From contig NZ_PJJL01000064.1 of NCBI RefSeq assembly GCF_002929505.1, positions 1,918 through 65,917 on the forward strand: DNA of 64,000 nt. Reading direction: 5' to 3'. The notes beneath the pieces were generated by a model. The model saw only the letters and a program-made list of their open reading frames with translations, was not told the DNA's origin and made no database searches. The translations under genes were made by a program, and so were the position numbers. Below are positions 16,661 to 24,829 of this stretch, piece after piece. This stretch comes from Cryobacterium sp. Y57 (GTDB taxonomy: Bacteria > Actinomycetota > Actinomycetes > Actinomycetales > Microbacteriaceae). Numbering within the stretch: position 1 is the first letter of the stretch; each line of letters opens with the position of its first letter.

Positions 16661-17458
16661 ATGCACGATATTTGGTTGGAACTTCGGCGAGTTTTCTCGA
16701 CCCGAGGATGGCTCTACCAGTTGCTGGCCCTACTAGCCTTCGTAGCTATATTCCCTGCGGTAATCGCAGTCACGATCACATCGTCTTTTCCGGCGGACGA
16801 AATCTTGCCACAAACAATCCTCAGCTACCTGTACAGTTTTGTCGGCCGTGCGGCGTACTTCGCACCATTTCTCTTCGGTGTTCTTCTCGTTACTAGTGAA
16901 TTTCACAACAACACGATCGCACGATCGATTTTTTTCTCGAGGTCGCGAGCATCGCTTTATATGTCCAAAATCGTTGCTGTTTTTGCCATCTCGATTCTGT
17001 ATGCGGTTCTGTCAACCGCCGTCAGCGCTACGACAGTAAGTAGCGCGCTCGCACTGCAGGGCTTCGACTCGCAAGTGTTCGAGTGGGCCAACGTTTCGAT
17101 CGGCGTGCGCACCGTATTTGCCTTTGCGATCTGGGGAGTACTGGGCGTTGGTCTCGGTGCCCTTCTCCGCAGTCAGATCGTAAGTATTGTCACGGTTTTC
17201 ATGTTTACGCTTTTCATCGAGCCGATGTTGACTTCATTGAGCAACGAGAACGAAGTGCTGAGATCGGTAGGCAGATATCTTCCCGGCGCAGCCAACTGGT
17301 CTGCCGTGTGGCCCCCGGAAGATGCTGGTGTGAATCCGTTTGAGTCAGCAGCGTCATCTCTGGGCTGGGAAACAGGATTGTTGATTTTGCTGGCATATTC
17401 GCTTGTGTTCGCCGTGATCGGTTACCTTATCGGGCTTCGTCGGCGCGACCTAGCCTGA
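16661..17458 (+). CDS. ABC-2 type permease, LanE/LanG-type self-protection
   Basis: This 265-residue protein has about six membrane helices in the ABC-2 pattern. The stretch FGVLLVTSEFHNNTIARSIF is the conserved post-helix-2 motif (TSEFxxxTIARSI) of BcrB/LanE-type permeases. It is the last gene of the lanthipeptide operon. Only one permease is encoded, so it likely acts as a homodimer with the preceding ATPase. The combination is an export-based immunity system against the producer's own lanthipeptides, inferred from family and position. Confidence 0.88.
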   Translation: MHDIWLELRRVFSTRGWLYQLLALLAFVAIFPAVIAVTITSSFPADEILPQTILSYLYSFVGRAAYFAPFLFGVLLVTSEFHNNTIARSIFFSRSRASLYMSKIVAVFAISILYAVLSTAVSATTVSSALALQGFDSQVFEWANVSIGVRTVFAFAIWGVLGVGLGALLRSQIVSIVTVFMFTLFIEPMLTSLSNENEVLRSVGRYLPGAANWSAVWPPEDAGVNPFESAASSLGWETGLLILLAYSLVFAVIGYLIGLRRRDLA

Positions 17459-17571
17459 CCGACTACGGGGCATCCTCACCCGCGACGGCCGATCGGTGGC
17501 TGCCGTACCGGCCCAAAGCTTGTTATTAAACACACGGCTTTTCTTTTCCTACGGGGGAGACGATGACTTTA

Positions 17572-17740
17572 GGGGCTCTTCGCAATTGAAGGTGTAGTTG
17601 GGGTGCGCGGATCGGGCGCGTCGTTGGGCTAAAAGAGGTCGAGGCCTTCCCATGATGGAAGTTCCAACACTGCCCATCAGGAAGACCTCGACATGTCCCA
17701 GACTACTTTTGTTAACGCCGACCCAAAACAGGGCCAATAG
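17572..17740 (+). pseudogene. ISL3-family left end with truncated transposase start
   Basis: GGGGCTCTTCGCAATTGAAG (17572-17591) resembles ISL3-family terminal repeats. An ATG at 17693 opens MSQTTFVNADP, which matches the N-terminus of ISL3 transposases (usually followed by TTFCRLD), but the frame diverges after DP and stops. A near-perfect inverted repeat (17638-17650 and 17680-17692) lies directly before the ATG and could be an operator or mRNA hairpin. The family call is from remembered consensus. Confidence 0.5.
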
Positions 17741-17747
17741 TGCCTTG

Positions 17748-18051
17748 GGTTCTACTGGTCGTTGCAACACCCAGACTCTTGGGAGTTTGCATGACCACGA
17801 TAAAGCCGGCCGATGAGCCCTCGACCGACGAACAGAATCCGCGCGCGGACAAGGCGTCTTTTCTGATCTTGCTGGAGCGTCTTGGGGACGCGACTGCTAC
17901 CTCGGCTGAGCTTGGCATCAACCGGGGCGCTGGCTACCGTTGGGCGCGCAGCGACGTTGATTCCGCCGCGTCACGTGTGCGGGGAGCGAGGTCCGAGAGC
18001 ATGAGCCAATTATCCGCCCTCGGACGGCTGTCAGGAGGAGAGAACCTGTGA
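17748..18051 (+). pseudogene. IS30-family left end with truncated transposase
   Basis: GGTTCTACTGGTCGTTGCAA (from 17749) looks like an IS30-type left repeat. It resembles the reverse complement of the right end near 143-167. ATG 17791 opens an 86-residue frame with FLILLERLGDATATSAELGI followed by NRGAGYRWARS, the helix-turn-helix at the start of IS30 transposases. The catalytic part is missing, so the element is truncated. It sits directly behind the ISL3 remnant and 150 bases before the Tn402-like transposon. Confidence 0.55.
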
Positions 18052-18197
18052 CCGAGAACTGCCTGTACAGACTACGGAATCTTGTGAAATCAACGTGCTG
18101 CAGGTGTCTCACACCGTTGATTTGTTTCGAAAACGTAGCCTCTGGTTTCGATACATAGTTGTGAGACTCCCCAGCCCTATGAATCCATCTCTCTCCG

Positions 18198-18243
18198 TGT
18201 CATTTTCCACACTCGTCTGCACGGATGTCAGTACTCGTCTGCA
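18198..18243. repeat. left transposon end: terminal repeat plus inner TniA site
   Basis: The terminal repeat 18198-18222 ends CACTCGTCTGCAC. A second copy of the motif, CAGTACTCGTCTGCA, follows at 18229-18243. Repeated CGTCTGCAC-type motifs at each end are the expected TniA (TnsB-like) binding sites. Confidence 0.8.
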
Positions 18244-18522
18244 AACTTGGGTCTGGCCGTGACTAAGGCGGTATGGTTCCAATTGAATCCTTGCGGCGCG
18301 ACATTTTGCGCGAAGTTAGAGAGCGAGAATTTGAGAGCGTTTGAAGCTTCGACCCTGAACGAGGATCCCTGGAGGTCACGGCTTATCGTGCACGCAAGGC
18401 GGTCTGCTGGTGTGACGACCTGAGACTCTGGCATCGTCCGGGAGCGCAGTAGGTGAGCGCGTGGGTGGTCACAGATTGGCAACGAGCCGTGCCGCGCAAT
18501 CTCGGCTGGGTTATTGTCAAGT
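18223..18522. other. left part of the transposon before the cargo genes
   Basis: About 280 bases after the left-end sites. One open frame on the minus strand (18228-18575) has no recognisable family and overlaps the cargo lipoprotein start, so it is not called. It may hold the cargo promoter, but no clear hexamers were found. Confidence 0.4.
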
Positions 18523-18969
18523 GTGCGGAAACTTTGGGTGGGTACGTTTCTCGTGCTGTCGAGCCTGGGTCTCACGGCGTGCGTGCCGCCCGGGTTTGCA
18601 TGTTCGGCCGTTGGTTACCCAAGCGTGGCCAAGATCGCCTTGGCCGAGCCGACGGCGGGCGTCGAGCTTGAGCTGTGTGATGGTGCGGGTTGCGTGCCGG
18701 GACCACCGATGGCGCCCGTCGAGATGCAGCCAGCGCGCACAACGGCGGAGCCGATTATTGAAGATACGGGTGTGTTCACTCTCGTCGGAGACGGTGTTTC
18801 AGGTTGGAGCGCGGACTTTGTCGGCGGCCAATCGGTGGTGGGATATCGATTGACTAACACGGCACGTGGAGTGGTTGTCGAAGGCACCATTGACGTCGAC
18901 TGGGTTCGTGTCGGCGGAACTGAGCGCTGTGGTGGGCCCAGGGAAGCGGACATCGAACTGCCCTCCTGA
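18523..18969 (+). CDS. transposon cargo: putative lipoprotein
   Basis: From GTG 18523 the 148-residue product begins MRKLWVGTFLVLSSLGLTAC, a clear lipoprotein signal with the lipobox cysteine at residue 20. An in-frame TTG nine bases earlier is an alternative start. The mature part has four more cysteines, a Pro-rich stretch (PGPPMAPVEM) and a predicted beta-rich end. It should be tethered on the outside of the membrane. No family was recognised. It and the following SdpI-like gene are the only cargo of the transposon and lie on the strand opposite to the tni genes. Confidence 0.7.
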   Translation: MRKLWVGTFLVLSSLGLTACVPPGFACSAVGYPSVAKIALAEPTAGVELELCDGAGCVPGPPMAPVEMQPARTTAEPIIEDTGVFTLVGDGVSGWSADFVGGQSVVGYRLTNTARGVVVEGTIDVDWVRVGGTERCGGPREADIELPS

Positions 18970-19127
18970 GGAGCTACGCCGATCATCCGAGTGAATTATC
19001 GGGTCGCTCGAACCTCCGCATGCACTGCGTCTCGCGGGGATACTGCCCAATCTGGTTCGCACATACGAGGTGATCCGATTTTCCATGGCTCAATCGGACA
19101 CCAATCAAGATTGGCGTGAAATAGAAG

Positions 19128-19442
19128 ATGCTCCTGAGTCTCGTCGCTGTATTTGCTTCGCTTTTCTCGTTACTTGTCGTAGCGCTCGGCGCGTTCGGAG
19201 TGATTCCACCGAACCGAGTCATTGGACTGCGCACGAATACAACCCTGCGGTCCAAGCCAACGTGGCGCACGGTACACCGGCGGGCACTTATCCCGATGTC
19301 GGTCACGACTTTGGCAGCTGCTGGTTGCTGGCTTCTCTATCCAGCGGGGATTGTCGAGAGTAGCGCAGCCGTCGCATTCGGCTTCATTGTCCTCGTGGCT
19401 GGATTGTTATGGGCGTGGGCGTATGGCGTCCGAGGCGTTTGA
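19128..19442 (+). CDS. transposon cargo: SdpI-family membrane protein
   Basis: This 104-residue protein has three membrane helices (about 2-25, 52-72, 78-100) and the loop VIPPNRVIGLRTNTTLRSKP followed by TWRTVHRRA. That loop matches the SdpI/YhfL family signature (N-x-x-x-G-x-R-x-x-x-T-L-x-x-x-x-x-W-x-x-x-H). In Bacillus subtilis SdpI protects against the SdpC toxin, but many family members have no known role. As cargo on a transposon and close to a lanthipeptide locus, an immunity function is plausible but unproven. Confidence 0.75.
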   Translation: MLLSLVAVFASLFSLLVVALGAFGVIPPNRVIGLRTNTTLRSKPTWRTVHRRALIPMSVTTLAAAGCWLLYPAGIVESSAAVAFGFIVLVAGLLWAWAYGVRGV

Positions 19443-19499
19443 ACGCTCCGCGAACGATGCCGCAAAAGATAAATGATGTGTGATGCGTGATGCGCACAG

Positions 19500-20135
19500 T
19501 CAGCGCGCGGCCAGTTGAGGTTTACCCTTTCCGATCAGCTTCGCCCCGTCGGGACGCAGTTCTCCGAATGGGGAGACATGGCGATACAGGGTCTGCCGGC
19601 TGATGCCGAGTTCTCTACAGAGCTCGCCAACCTTGGTTTCCTTCTGCCCCATAGCGGCCATGGCTGTGCGCACTTTGGCTGCGGTCATTTTGTATGGGCG
19701 GCCGCCTTTGCGTCCGCGGGCGCGCGCCGCGGTAAGTCCCGCGATGGTGCGCTCTGAGATCAGCGCTCTTTCGAACTCGGCCAGCGCAGCGAAGATTCCA
19801 AAGACCAACTTGCCGGACGCGGTCGTAGTGTCGATCGCGGCGCCCTCCCCGGTGAGAACTTTCAGGCCAACGCCTCGGTCGGTGAGGTCGTGCACGGTGT
19901 TGACCAAGTGGCGCAGGTCACGTCCGAGGCGATCAAGTTTCCAGACCAGAAGAGTGTCACCATCTCGAAGCGCTTTCAGGCACGCCGCCAACTGCGGGCG
20001 GTCGTCCTTCTTCCCCGAAGCATGGTCCTCATAGAGATGCTCTGCGTCGACGCCGGCCAGCAGCAACGCATCGCGCTGCAAGTCGGTGCTTTGCGATCCG
20101 TCAGCTTTGGACACGCGCATATAACCCACGAGCAT
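19500..20135 (-). CDS. tniR: serine resolvase/invertase of the transposon
   Basis: The 211-residue protein begins MLVGYMRVSKADGSQ with the catalytic serine at residue 9. It continues through VWKLDRLGRDLRHLV and the E-helix AALAEFERALISERT, all standard for the small serine recombinases. A C-terminal helix-turn-helix (ELCRELGISRQTLYRHVSP) binds DNA. Its gene lies next to tniQ with a res-like dyad in between. In the Tn402/Tn5053 group TniR resolves cointegrates formed by TniABQ. The C-terminus (to LAAR) extends somewhat beyond the usual length. Confidence 0.93.
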   Translation of the reverse strand: MLVGYMRVSKADGSQSTDLQRDALLLAGVDAEHLYEDHASGKKDDRPQLAACLKALRDGDTLLVWKLDRLGRDLRHLVNTVHDLTDRGVGLKVLTGEGAAIDTTTASGKLVFGIFAALAEFERALISERTIAGLTAARARGRKGGRPYKMTAAKVRTAMAAMGQKETKVGELCRELGISRQTLYRHVSPFGELRPDGAKLIGKGKPQLAAR

Positions 20136-20146
20136 GATGAAACCCC

Positions 20147-20174
20147 TGTCACTTATACGGTCGAATACGTGACA
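20147..20174. promoter_or_regulatory. resolvase res site, probable crossover subsite
   Basis: TGTCAC (20147-20152) and GTGACA (20169-20174) bound a 28-bp dyad, the length of a resolvase crossover subsite. Another TGTCAC half-site at 20206-20211 suggests accessory subsites in the rest of the 88-bp gap between tniR and tniQ. Confidence 0.75.
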
Positions 20175-20223
20175 ACGTGCAGTCGTCTTCGTCGGCGTCG
20201 AAAATTGTCACTTGACCCGTCAT

Positions 20224-21423
20224 TTAGTCTAAGTCCTGTAAACCCACCTTGGTTTGTCTTGTGTGATGGAAATCGAGGGGGATGCCCAGTTCGAGGAACA
20301 GGCTCACCGCGTAGTGGATCTGTTCGGCGTCGTCTTGCTTGTAGGTTGCCAGGTTGAAGAGGGTGCGTGCATCGGCGGGATTGATGCGTGCTGCGTCGAC
20401 GGCCTCCTGGAAGGCATCCATCAGAGTTGGTAGGGCGCCGTTTGGGGTGGATGGTGGATGCGGCAGCGTGCCGTCGCTGAGAGTGATTTCGTGCATCGGA
20501 TGAAAGAGGGCTGCGTCAGTGCCCGAGCCGGCGATGGCATCAGATTCCAGAAGTAGGACGGCGGTCGCAGCGGCCTCCATGGTGTGCTGCTGCACCGATT
20601 CGGCTTGCTGTTCGTAGGGGTGCCAAGATGATTGCCCGTCACGGACGCGATATCCGGTCTGTGTCCAGATCTGCCGGATGATCTTGGCGTCGGCGGGGTG
20701 GTTCTCCGACAGGGGGCAGCTGAGCTCGTCGATGATGGTGCGGAGCAGCCGGAACCAGATCCCGGCGTGCACACTGCGCCGTGGCAGTTCGACCTGGCCA
20801 ATGGTGAAGGCGTCCTGCGTGCGTTGGTCCATCTTCAGGAGGTGTTCCGGAGCAGCTCGTAGCACCGGCGGATCGAAATCCCAGAGACGAAAGTAGCCAC
20901 GGGGCGCGAGGGTCGCCTCAAGCCAGCAGCCGTGAATGGGGCAGGTGGAGATGAGAGGGACTGCCCACAGCAGCAGATATGGTTTCGGCGAGTCACTGGC
21001 AGCGACGCATTTTGGGCACGCTCGAGAGTGAAGATGCGAGGATAACCACGGCCGCCAGCTGGGGACTAAGCGTGACTTGAATCTGCCAGCGGGTCGCAGC
21101 ACCGACAGCTGCCGGGTATAGGTGGCGAAACTCTCGGGGCTGCGCTGCATGTCGTCCAGCAGCCAGGGAACCCAGCCGGCCACACTCATCTGCCGCAACC
21201 GGTCCGGGTCGACGCCGGTGCGAATGGTGAGAACGTCGATCATGCCCGGCGGCGGTGCCAGGTCGATGTCCTCATGACTGCCCGGTCCGAGGGTGAAGCC
21301 GAGGTCATCACCAAGCACCTCAAGTTCTGCGCTGTAGCACGCCGCAATACGCCGAAGCCAAGAGGAAAGCGCCTCACCAGGAAGAGGCACGGGATGGAGC
21401 GGCCATCGGCGGACTTCGGTCAC
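20224..21423 (-). CDS. tniQ: TniQ transposition protein
   Basis: The 399-residue protein starts with the TniQ motif WPLHPVPLPGEALSSWLRRI. It has a zinc-binding block with Cys136, Cys139, Cys161 and His164 (ACPKC followed by TCPIHGCWL), as in the TniQ/TnsD family. TniQ is needed for target-site choice and transposition in Tn402/Tn5053 elements. The start overlaps the tniB stop by four bases, showing a tniA-tniB-tniQ operon on the minus strand. The length is in the normal range, so it appears complete. Confidence 0.93.
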   Translation of the reverse strand: MTEVRRWPLHPVPLPGEALSSWLRRIAACYSAELEVLGDDLGFTLGPGSHEDIDLAPPPGMIDVLTIRTGVDPDRLRQMSVAGWVPWLLDDMQRSPESFATYTRQLSVLRPAGRFKSRLVPSWRPWLSSHLHSRACPKCVAASDSPKPYLLLWAVPLISTCPIHGCWLEATLAPRGYFRLWDFDPPVLRAAPEHLLKMDQRTQDAFTIGQVELPRRSVHAGIWFRLLRTIIDELSCPLSENHPADAKIIRQIWTQTGYRVRDGQSSWHPYEQQAESVQQHTMEAAATAVLLLESDAIAGSGTDAALFHPMHEITLSDGTLPHPPSTPNGALPTLMDAFQEAVDAARINPADARTLFNLATYKQDDAEQIHYAVSLFLELGIPLDFHHTRQTKVGLQDLD

Positions 21424-22337
21424 AATAGTTCCCGTTCAAATAACCGGCGCCGTTCCGTGGGACCGACGTAGTCAGCCAGGAGCAGGGCGCGCCTGTTGAT
21501 GCTTTCCTCACCGCTATCGACCGCTGCGATCGCCGCAGCGGTCAGCAGTCGAGTGAGTTCCCCGATGGTGCCCTCGCATCGAGTGAGCAGATACTGGGCC
21601 ATGTCGTCGGTGGCGATGACGGACGGGCGGTGCAGCGGGAGAGCCGCGGCGAAGCTGGCCAGCAACGACAGCGTGTCGGCGTCGGCGTGCCACAGGGGAA
21701 GAACGACCGGTTCGAATCGGTTCTCGAGCTGGTCGTCGGAGCGGATCGCCAGATAGGCTTCCCGCGTTCCAACGCCCACGATCGGGATGCGCAGCTCGTT
21801 GCCCAGGAACCGCAGCAGGTTCAGGAATTCTCGGCGGCTGTTGCTCTGTCCGGCGAGAACGTTGTGCAACTCGTCAATGACGAGCATGCGCACCCCCGTC
21901 GAGCGCAGCAAACCTAGCGACAACTGTTCCACCTCGGCCACGCGTCGCCGCGGCTGGAGGGGCGCGCCGAGCGCGGCGAGGAGCGCGATGTAAAACCGCA
22001 CGACCGACGGGTCCGAGGGCATTTGCACGCACAGGACGGGGATATGTTCCCGCTCCACCTCAGTCATAGGGCGGTGACCGCGGCGAAACTTTTCCACGAT
22101 CATCGACTTCCCGTTGTTCGTCGGTCCCACGATCAGCAGATTCGGCATCCGCTGCTTATCGGGCCACGCCAGCAGGGCTTCCAACCTGGCAACGGTCGCG
22201 ACCGCTCGCGGGTAGCCGATCCAGCGGTCCGCGCGGATATGCTCGATCCGCTCTCCCGCCGGCAGCCGGGCAACCTGGCGCATCGCTGGATGCAGGTGGG
22301 ACAGGTCAGGGGCCGAGTCGTCGGTCATCGTCACCAC
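21420..22337 (-). CDS. tniB: TniB transposition ATPase
   Basis: This 305-residue AAA+ ATPase has Walker A GPTNNGKS (residues 71-78) and Walker B MLVIDE (151-156, followed by LHNVL), both hallmark sequences of TniB/TnsC-type regulators. The protein couples target recognition by TniQ to the TniA transposase. It overlaps tniA by seven bases and tniQ by four. The N-terminus (DLSHLHPAMRQVARLPAGER) is typical of TniB, which supports the chosen start. Confidence 0.95.
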   Translation of the reverse strand: MVTMTDDSAPDLSHLHPAMRQVARLPAGERIEHIRADRWIGYPRAVATVARLEALLAWPDKQRMPNLLIVGPTNNGKSMIVEKFRRGHRPMTEVEREHIPVLCVQMPSDPSVVRFYIALLAALGAPLQPRRRVAEVEQLSLGLLRSTGVRMLVIDELHNVLAGQSNSRREFLNLLRFLGNELRIPIVGVGTREAYLAIRSDDQLENRFEPVVLPLWHADADTLSLLASFAAALPLHRPSVIATDDMAQYLLTRCEGTIGELTRLLTAAAIAAVDSGEESINRRALLLADYVGPTERRRLFERELL

Positions 22338-24004
22338 TGTTCAATCTGATCGAATCGAACCGGCGTCGGTTCCGACAACTCCTCGCCAGACGCTGGCGGC
22401 TCAGCACCCAGCTGCCGAGTAGGCCGCATAGGTTGGGGAGCCAACGCGCGCCGCTCCGCATCGCGGCGCATCCGTTTCGTGGTCTTCGAGGCCGTGGTGG
22501 CGATCTGTCTCATCTGTTCGATCATCCGAAACAAGGCGGCCTCATCTACTTGCGTGACACCGCGTTCGTGCAGCCGTGCAACGGCGCGCTTGTGCTCCCA
22601 GAGACTCACAGCGGGGTTGGCCATCGTTCGATACGGCACCTCTATATAGGCGTGTCCTTCTGGTTCCAACACCCAGATCCGGCTGATGTCTCTGGGGTCG
22701 CGTCGGATGAGGAACGGCTCGAGCGTGCTGCGCCGGCTGATCCACGGTTTCAGCGAGTTGGAAAAATAGTGGACGTGGTCGATCACGAATCCCGTTCGAG
22801 TCAATGTCCGCCGAATGACGGGGAGGAAATCGACAAGGAACGCCCTCGCGTTCGACACCACCGCCGGTTTTCCCGTATTCTCCACGCCCTCAGCCCACCG
22901 GCCTGCCGGTGTCTGGCCCAGCGTGCTGTGAATGCTGCCGTGATAGGTCGCTACGGCAAGGGTCAACCATTTCTCCAACTCGTGCAGCGTCAACATCGCC
23001 ATCCGGTCTGAGTCGTACCGGCCACGTTCGGCAGGGTTGGAGAACGTGGTGCCAGGAAGCTCATGAACCTGCTGCATCGCCGTGCCAATCACCCGCTCTA
23101 CGATCCCGCCGTAATGCGACCGGCCCGGCGGGCGGTAAGCCAACTCAATCCCATGCTGCTCACACCCGCGGCGTAGCGCTTCGCTCTTGAACTCGCTGGC
23201 GTTGTCCAGATACAACTGCCGTGGCTTCCCACTCATCGGCCACTGCACGTCAACTCCCAAGCTCTCCAGCCCAGGCCGCTTATCGGTGGCCGCATGAACG
23301 AGGCACAGACCCACCGACACTGCCGACGGAGCCTCTAAAGTGACGACCATACCGACCAACGATCGACTGAAAACGTCGATCGCCGCGGTCAAGTAGGGCC
23401 GCCCGATCGGGCGTCGTTCCCGCTCGTCGACGACGATGACATCAACAACGGTGTGATCGATCTGCACCTGCTCCAAAACACTGCCGATCACCGGGACATC
23501 GCCGCCCGCAGACTGCAGGGACCGGACCGCTTCAGGGCCACCGCGGCGCCGGCCCACCTCCACCGGACTCAACGCCCGGATCCGCTGCTCGACCGTATTC
23601 CGGGCCGGGACAGGAAGCTGACGCAGCCGGCACGCGCCGACGACATCGCGGTACACCGCCGCCAAGCTTCGCTTCTGCCGAGTCAAGAACTGCTTCCGCA
23701 CCATCTCGCGGACGAGGTCTTCCACCTCGCTGGACAAGCGCGCGGTTCCTTTCCCGCCCGACGAGCGCCCCGGAACCAGATCCGTCAGCAACCCCGTCCC
23801 GTCCCGATGGCGCCTGATCAGCACGTACACCTGGCGTCGCGAAATCCCCAGCGACAGCGCAGCCGCGTCGACCGCGACCCTGCCAACAGTGGTCTGTGCC
23901 GCCAACGGCGCGATCACCGCAGAAATCTTCTTCGTGCGATCCCACAGCGCATCCGGCATCGTCACCGTGCCGAACGCTTCAATACGGCCAGGTCTCGCGT
24001 CCAC
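22331..24004 (-). CDS. tniA: TniA DDE transposase
   Basis: This 557-residue Mu/TnsB-like transposase has N-terminal DNA-binding helices (LSLGISRRQVYVLIRRHRDG). Its integrase core shows the catalytic triad Asp183 (QIDHT), Asp267 (YLDNASEF) and Glu303 (GGIVERVIG). A beta-barrel/C-terminal domain follows (HVHYFSNSLKPWISRR). All three acidic residues are present and the frame is uninterrupted, so the enzyme is probably active. It reads away from the right transposon end, where several TniA binding motifs lie just upstream of its start. Confidence 0.95.
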   Translation of the reverse strand: MDARPGRIEAFGTVTMPDALWDRTKKISAVIAPLAAQTTVGRVAVDAAALSLGISRRQVYVLIRRHRDGTGLLTDLVPGRSSGGKGTARLSSEVEDLVREMVRKQFLTRQKRSLAAVYRDVVGACRLRQLPVPARNTVEQRIRALSPVEVGRRRGGPEAVRSLQSAGGDVPVIGSVLEQVQIDHTVVDVIVVDERERRPIGRPYLTAAIDVFSRSLVGMVVTLEAPSAVSVGLCLVHAATDKRPGLESLGVDVQWPMSGKPRQLYLDNASEFKSEALRRGCEQHGIELAYRPPGRSHYGGIVERVIGTAMQQVHELPGTTFSNPAERGRYDSDRMAMLTLHELEKWLTLAVATYHGSIHSTLGQTPAGRWAEGVENTGKPAVVSNARAFLVDFLPVIRRTLTRTGFVIDHVHYFSNSLKPWISRRSTLEPFLIRRDPRDISRIWVLEPEGHAYIEVPYRTMANPAVSLWEHKRAVARLHERGVTQVDEAALFRMIEQMRQIATTASKTTKRMRRDAERRALAPQPMRPTRQLGAEPPASGEELSEPTPVRFDQIEQW

Positions 24005-24021
24005 TCCGCTACCTCCCTGTC

Positions 24022-24147
24022 GTGCAGAGGAGTACTAAGCAGAAACGACTTTAGTGCAGAGGAGTACTGAAATACCAGTGCTCAACACTCGTCTGCACAA
24101 CCCCGGAAACATGCGGCATCTCGTGCAGACGTGAACGGAAAACGACA
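24022..24147. repeat. right transposon end: TniA-binding repeats and terminal repeat
   Basis: Direct repeats GTGCAGAGGAGTACT at 24022-24036 and 24054-24068, an inverted copy ending CTCGTCTGCAC at 24081-24098, and the terminal repeat 24123-24147 (GTGCAGACGTGAACGG onward) form the array expected for TniA. Their position before tniA could also allow autoregulation. Confidence 0.8.
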
Positions 24148-24829
24148 CTCCGGCAAGCTCGGCAATAGCTGGTGACACGCCTCATAACCATAGGGATCCG
24201 ACACATCGCAGAGCGCTTGCTAGCACAAGCATGGCCTCTGTCATCATTGCGGGATGATTAGCAAGGACTCACAGCCCGACGATGGCAGCAACGATCGCCG
24301 TGATGATGCAGGTGCAGATTCGCCCGAATTCCCGCAACTTCCTATGCCGGGAATCGTCGGGCAGGCCAAGTCGAACCGTGCGAGTTGTGGCGGACTCGAT
24401 GGCCAGGATTGACCTCTCGACGCTCTTCACGTCGGCGGGGCTGGCGGCGGCGATGGCGGACGAAAAAGTGCCCGGTTACTCACGCTGGACCGGATTTATG
24501 AAGGGATTCCGGCACCGCTGCGCCACGTAGCGATCACGGAACGCCGCTAAGGAGCGCCAAGAGTCACAGGAATGTGCTCAAACCTTAATGCCGGATCAAC
24601 CGTGGTCTTGACGTCTCCGCCCAGATCCAGCACGCGAACGCCGGCGCCGCTGCAAATGTGCGGTACCCCCACTTTGGCCGGAGCGCTGCTATCCGAATGG
24701 GGCCCCCTTCTGCGTTGATACGATCAATCAGGATCGCTGCTCCAGACGAAGCAGCGAATTGCCTGATTTTGACTATCGAGGGGGCGCGCCGGAGTGTCCG
24801 AGCGCGAGCACAACATGGGGATTACAAAT
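24148..24829. other. region right of the transposon, no firm gene
   Basis: Begins with the CTCCG target duplicate. A 52-residue frame (24254-24412, MISKDSQPDDGSNDRRD...) is followed in another frame by LSTLFTSAGLAAAMADEKVP at 24414-24530, which might be one gene broken by a frameshift. No family was recognised, so no gene is called. Confidence 0.35.

Larger units (their letters stand above)
18198..24147. mobile_element. complete Tn402/Tn5053-type transposon with cargo
   Basis: The 5,950-bp element is bounded by 25-bp imperfect inverted repeats (18198-18222 and 24123-24147) that begin TGTCATTTTCC and TGTCGTTTTCC and end CGTCTGCAC. This is close to the Tn402/Tn5053 consensus TGTCATTTTCAGAAGACGAC. 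The flanking bases are CTCCG on both sides (18193-18197 and 24148-24152), a perfect 5-bp target duplication, so insertion was a single transposition event and both ends are intact. On the minus strand it encodes tniA, tniB, tniQ and a serine resolvase with a res-like site. The plus strand carries a lipoprotein and an SdpI-family protein. Confidence 0.93.

Noticed and set aside
1-18051. IS30 right end (1-167) and left end (17748-18051) as one split element
   Set aside because: They are in the same orientation but in reversed order, and their terminal repeats differ at several positions, so two separate copies are more likely.
18228-18575. 115-residue minus-strand frame inside the transposon
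   Set aside because: It overlaps the cargo lipoprotein signal and the left-end TniA site, and shows no recognisable family.
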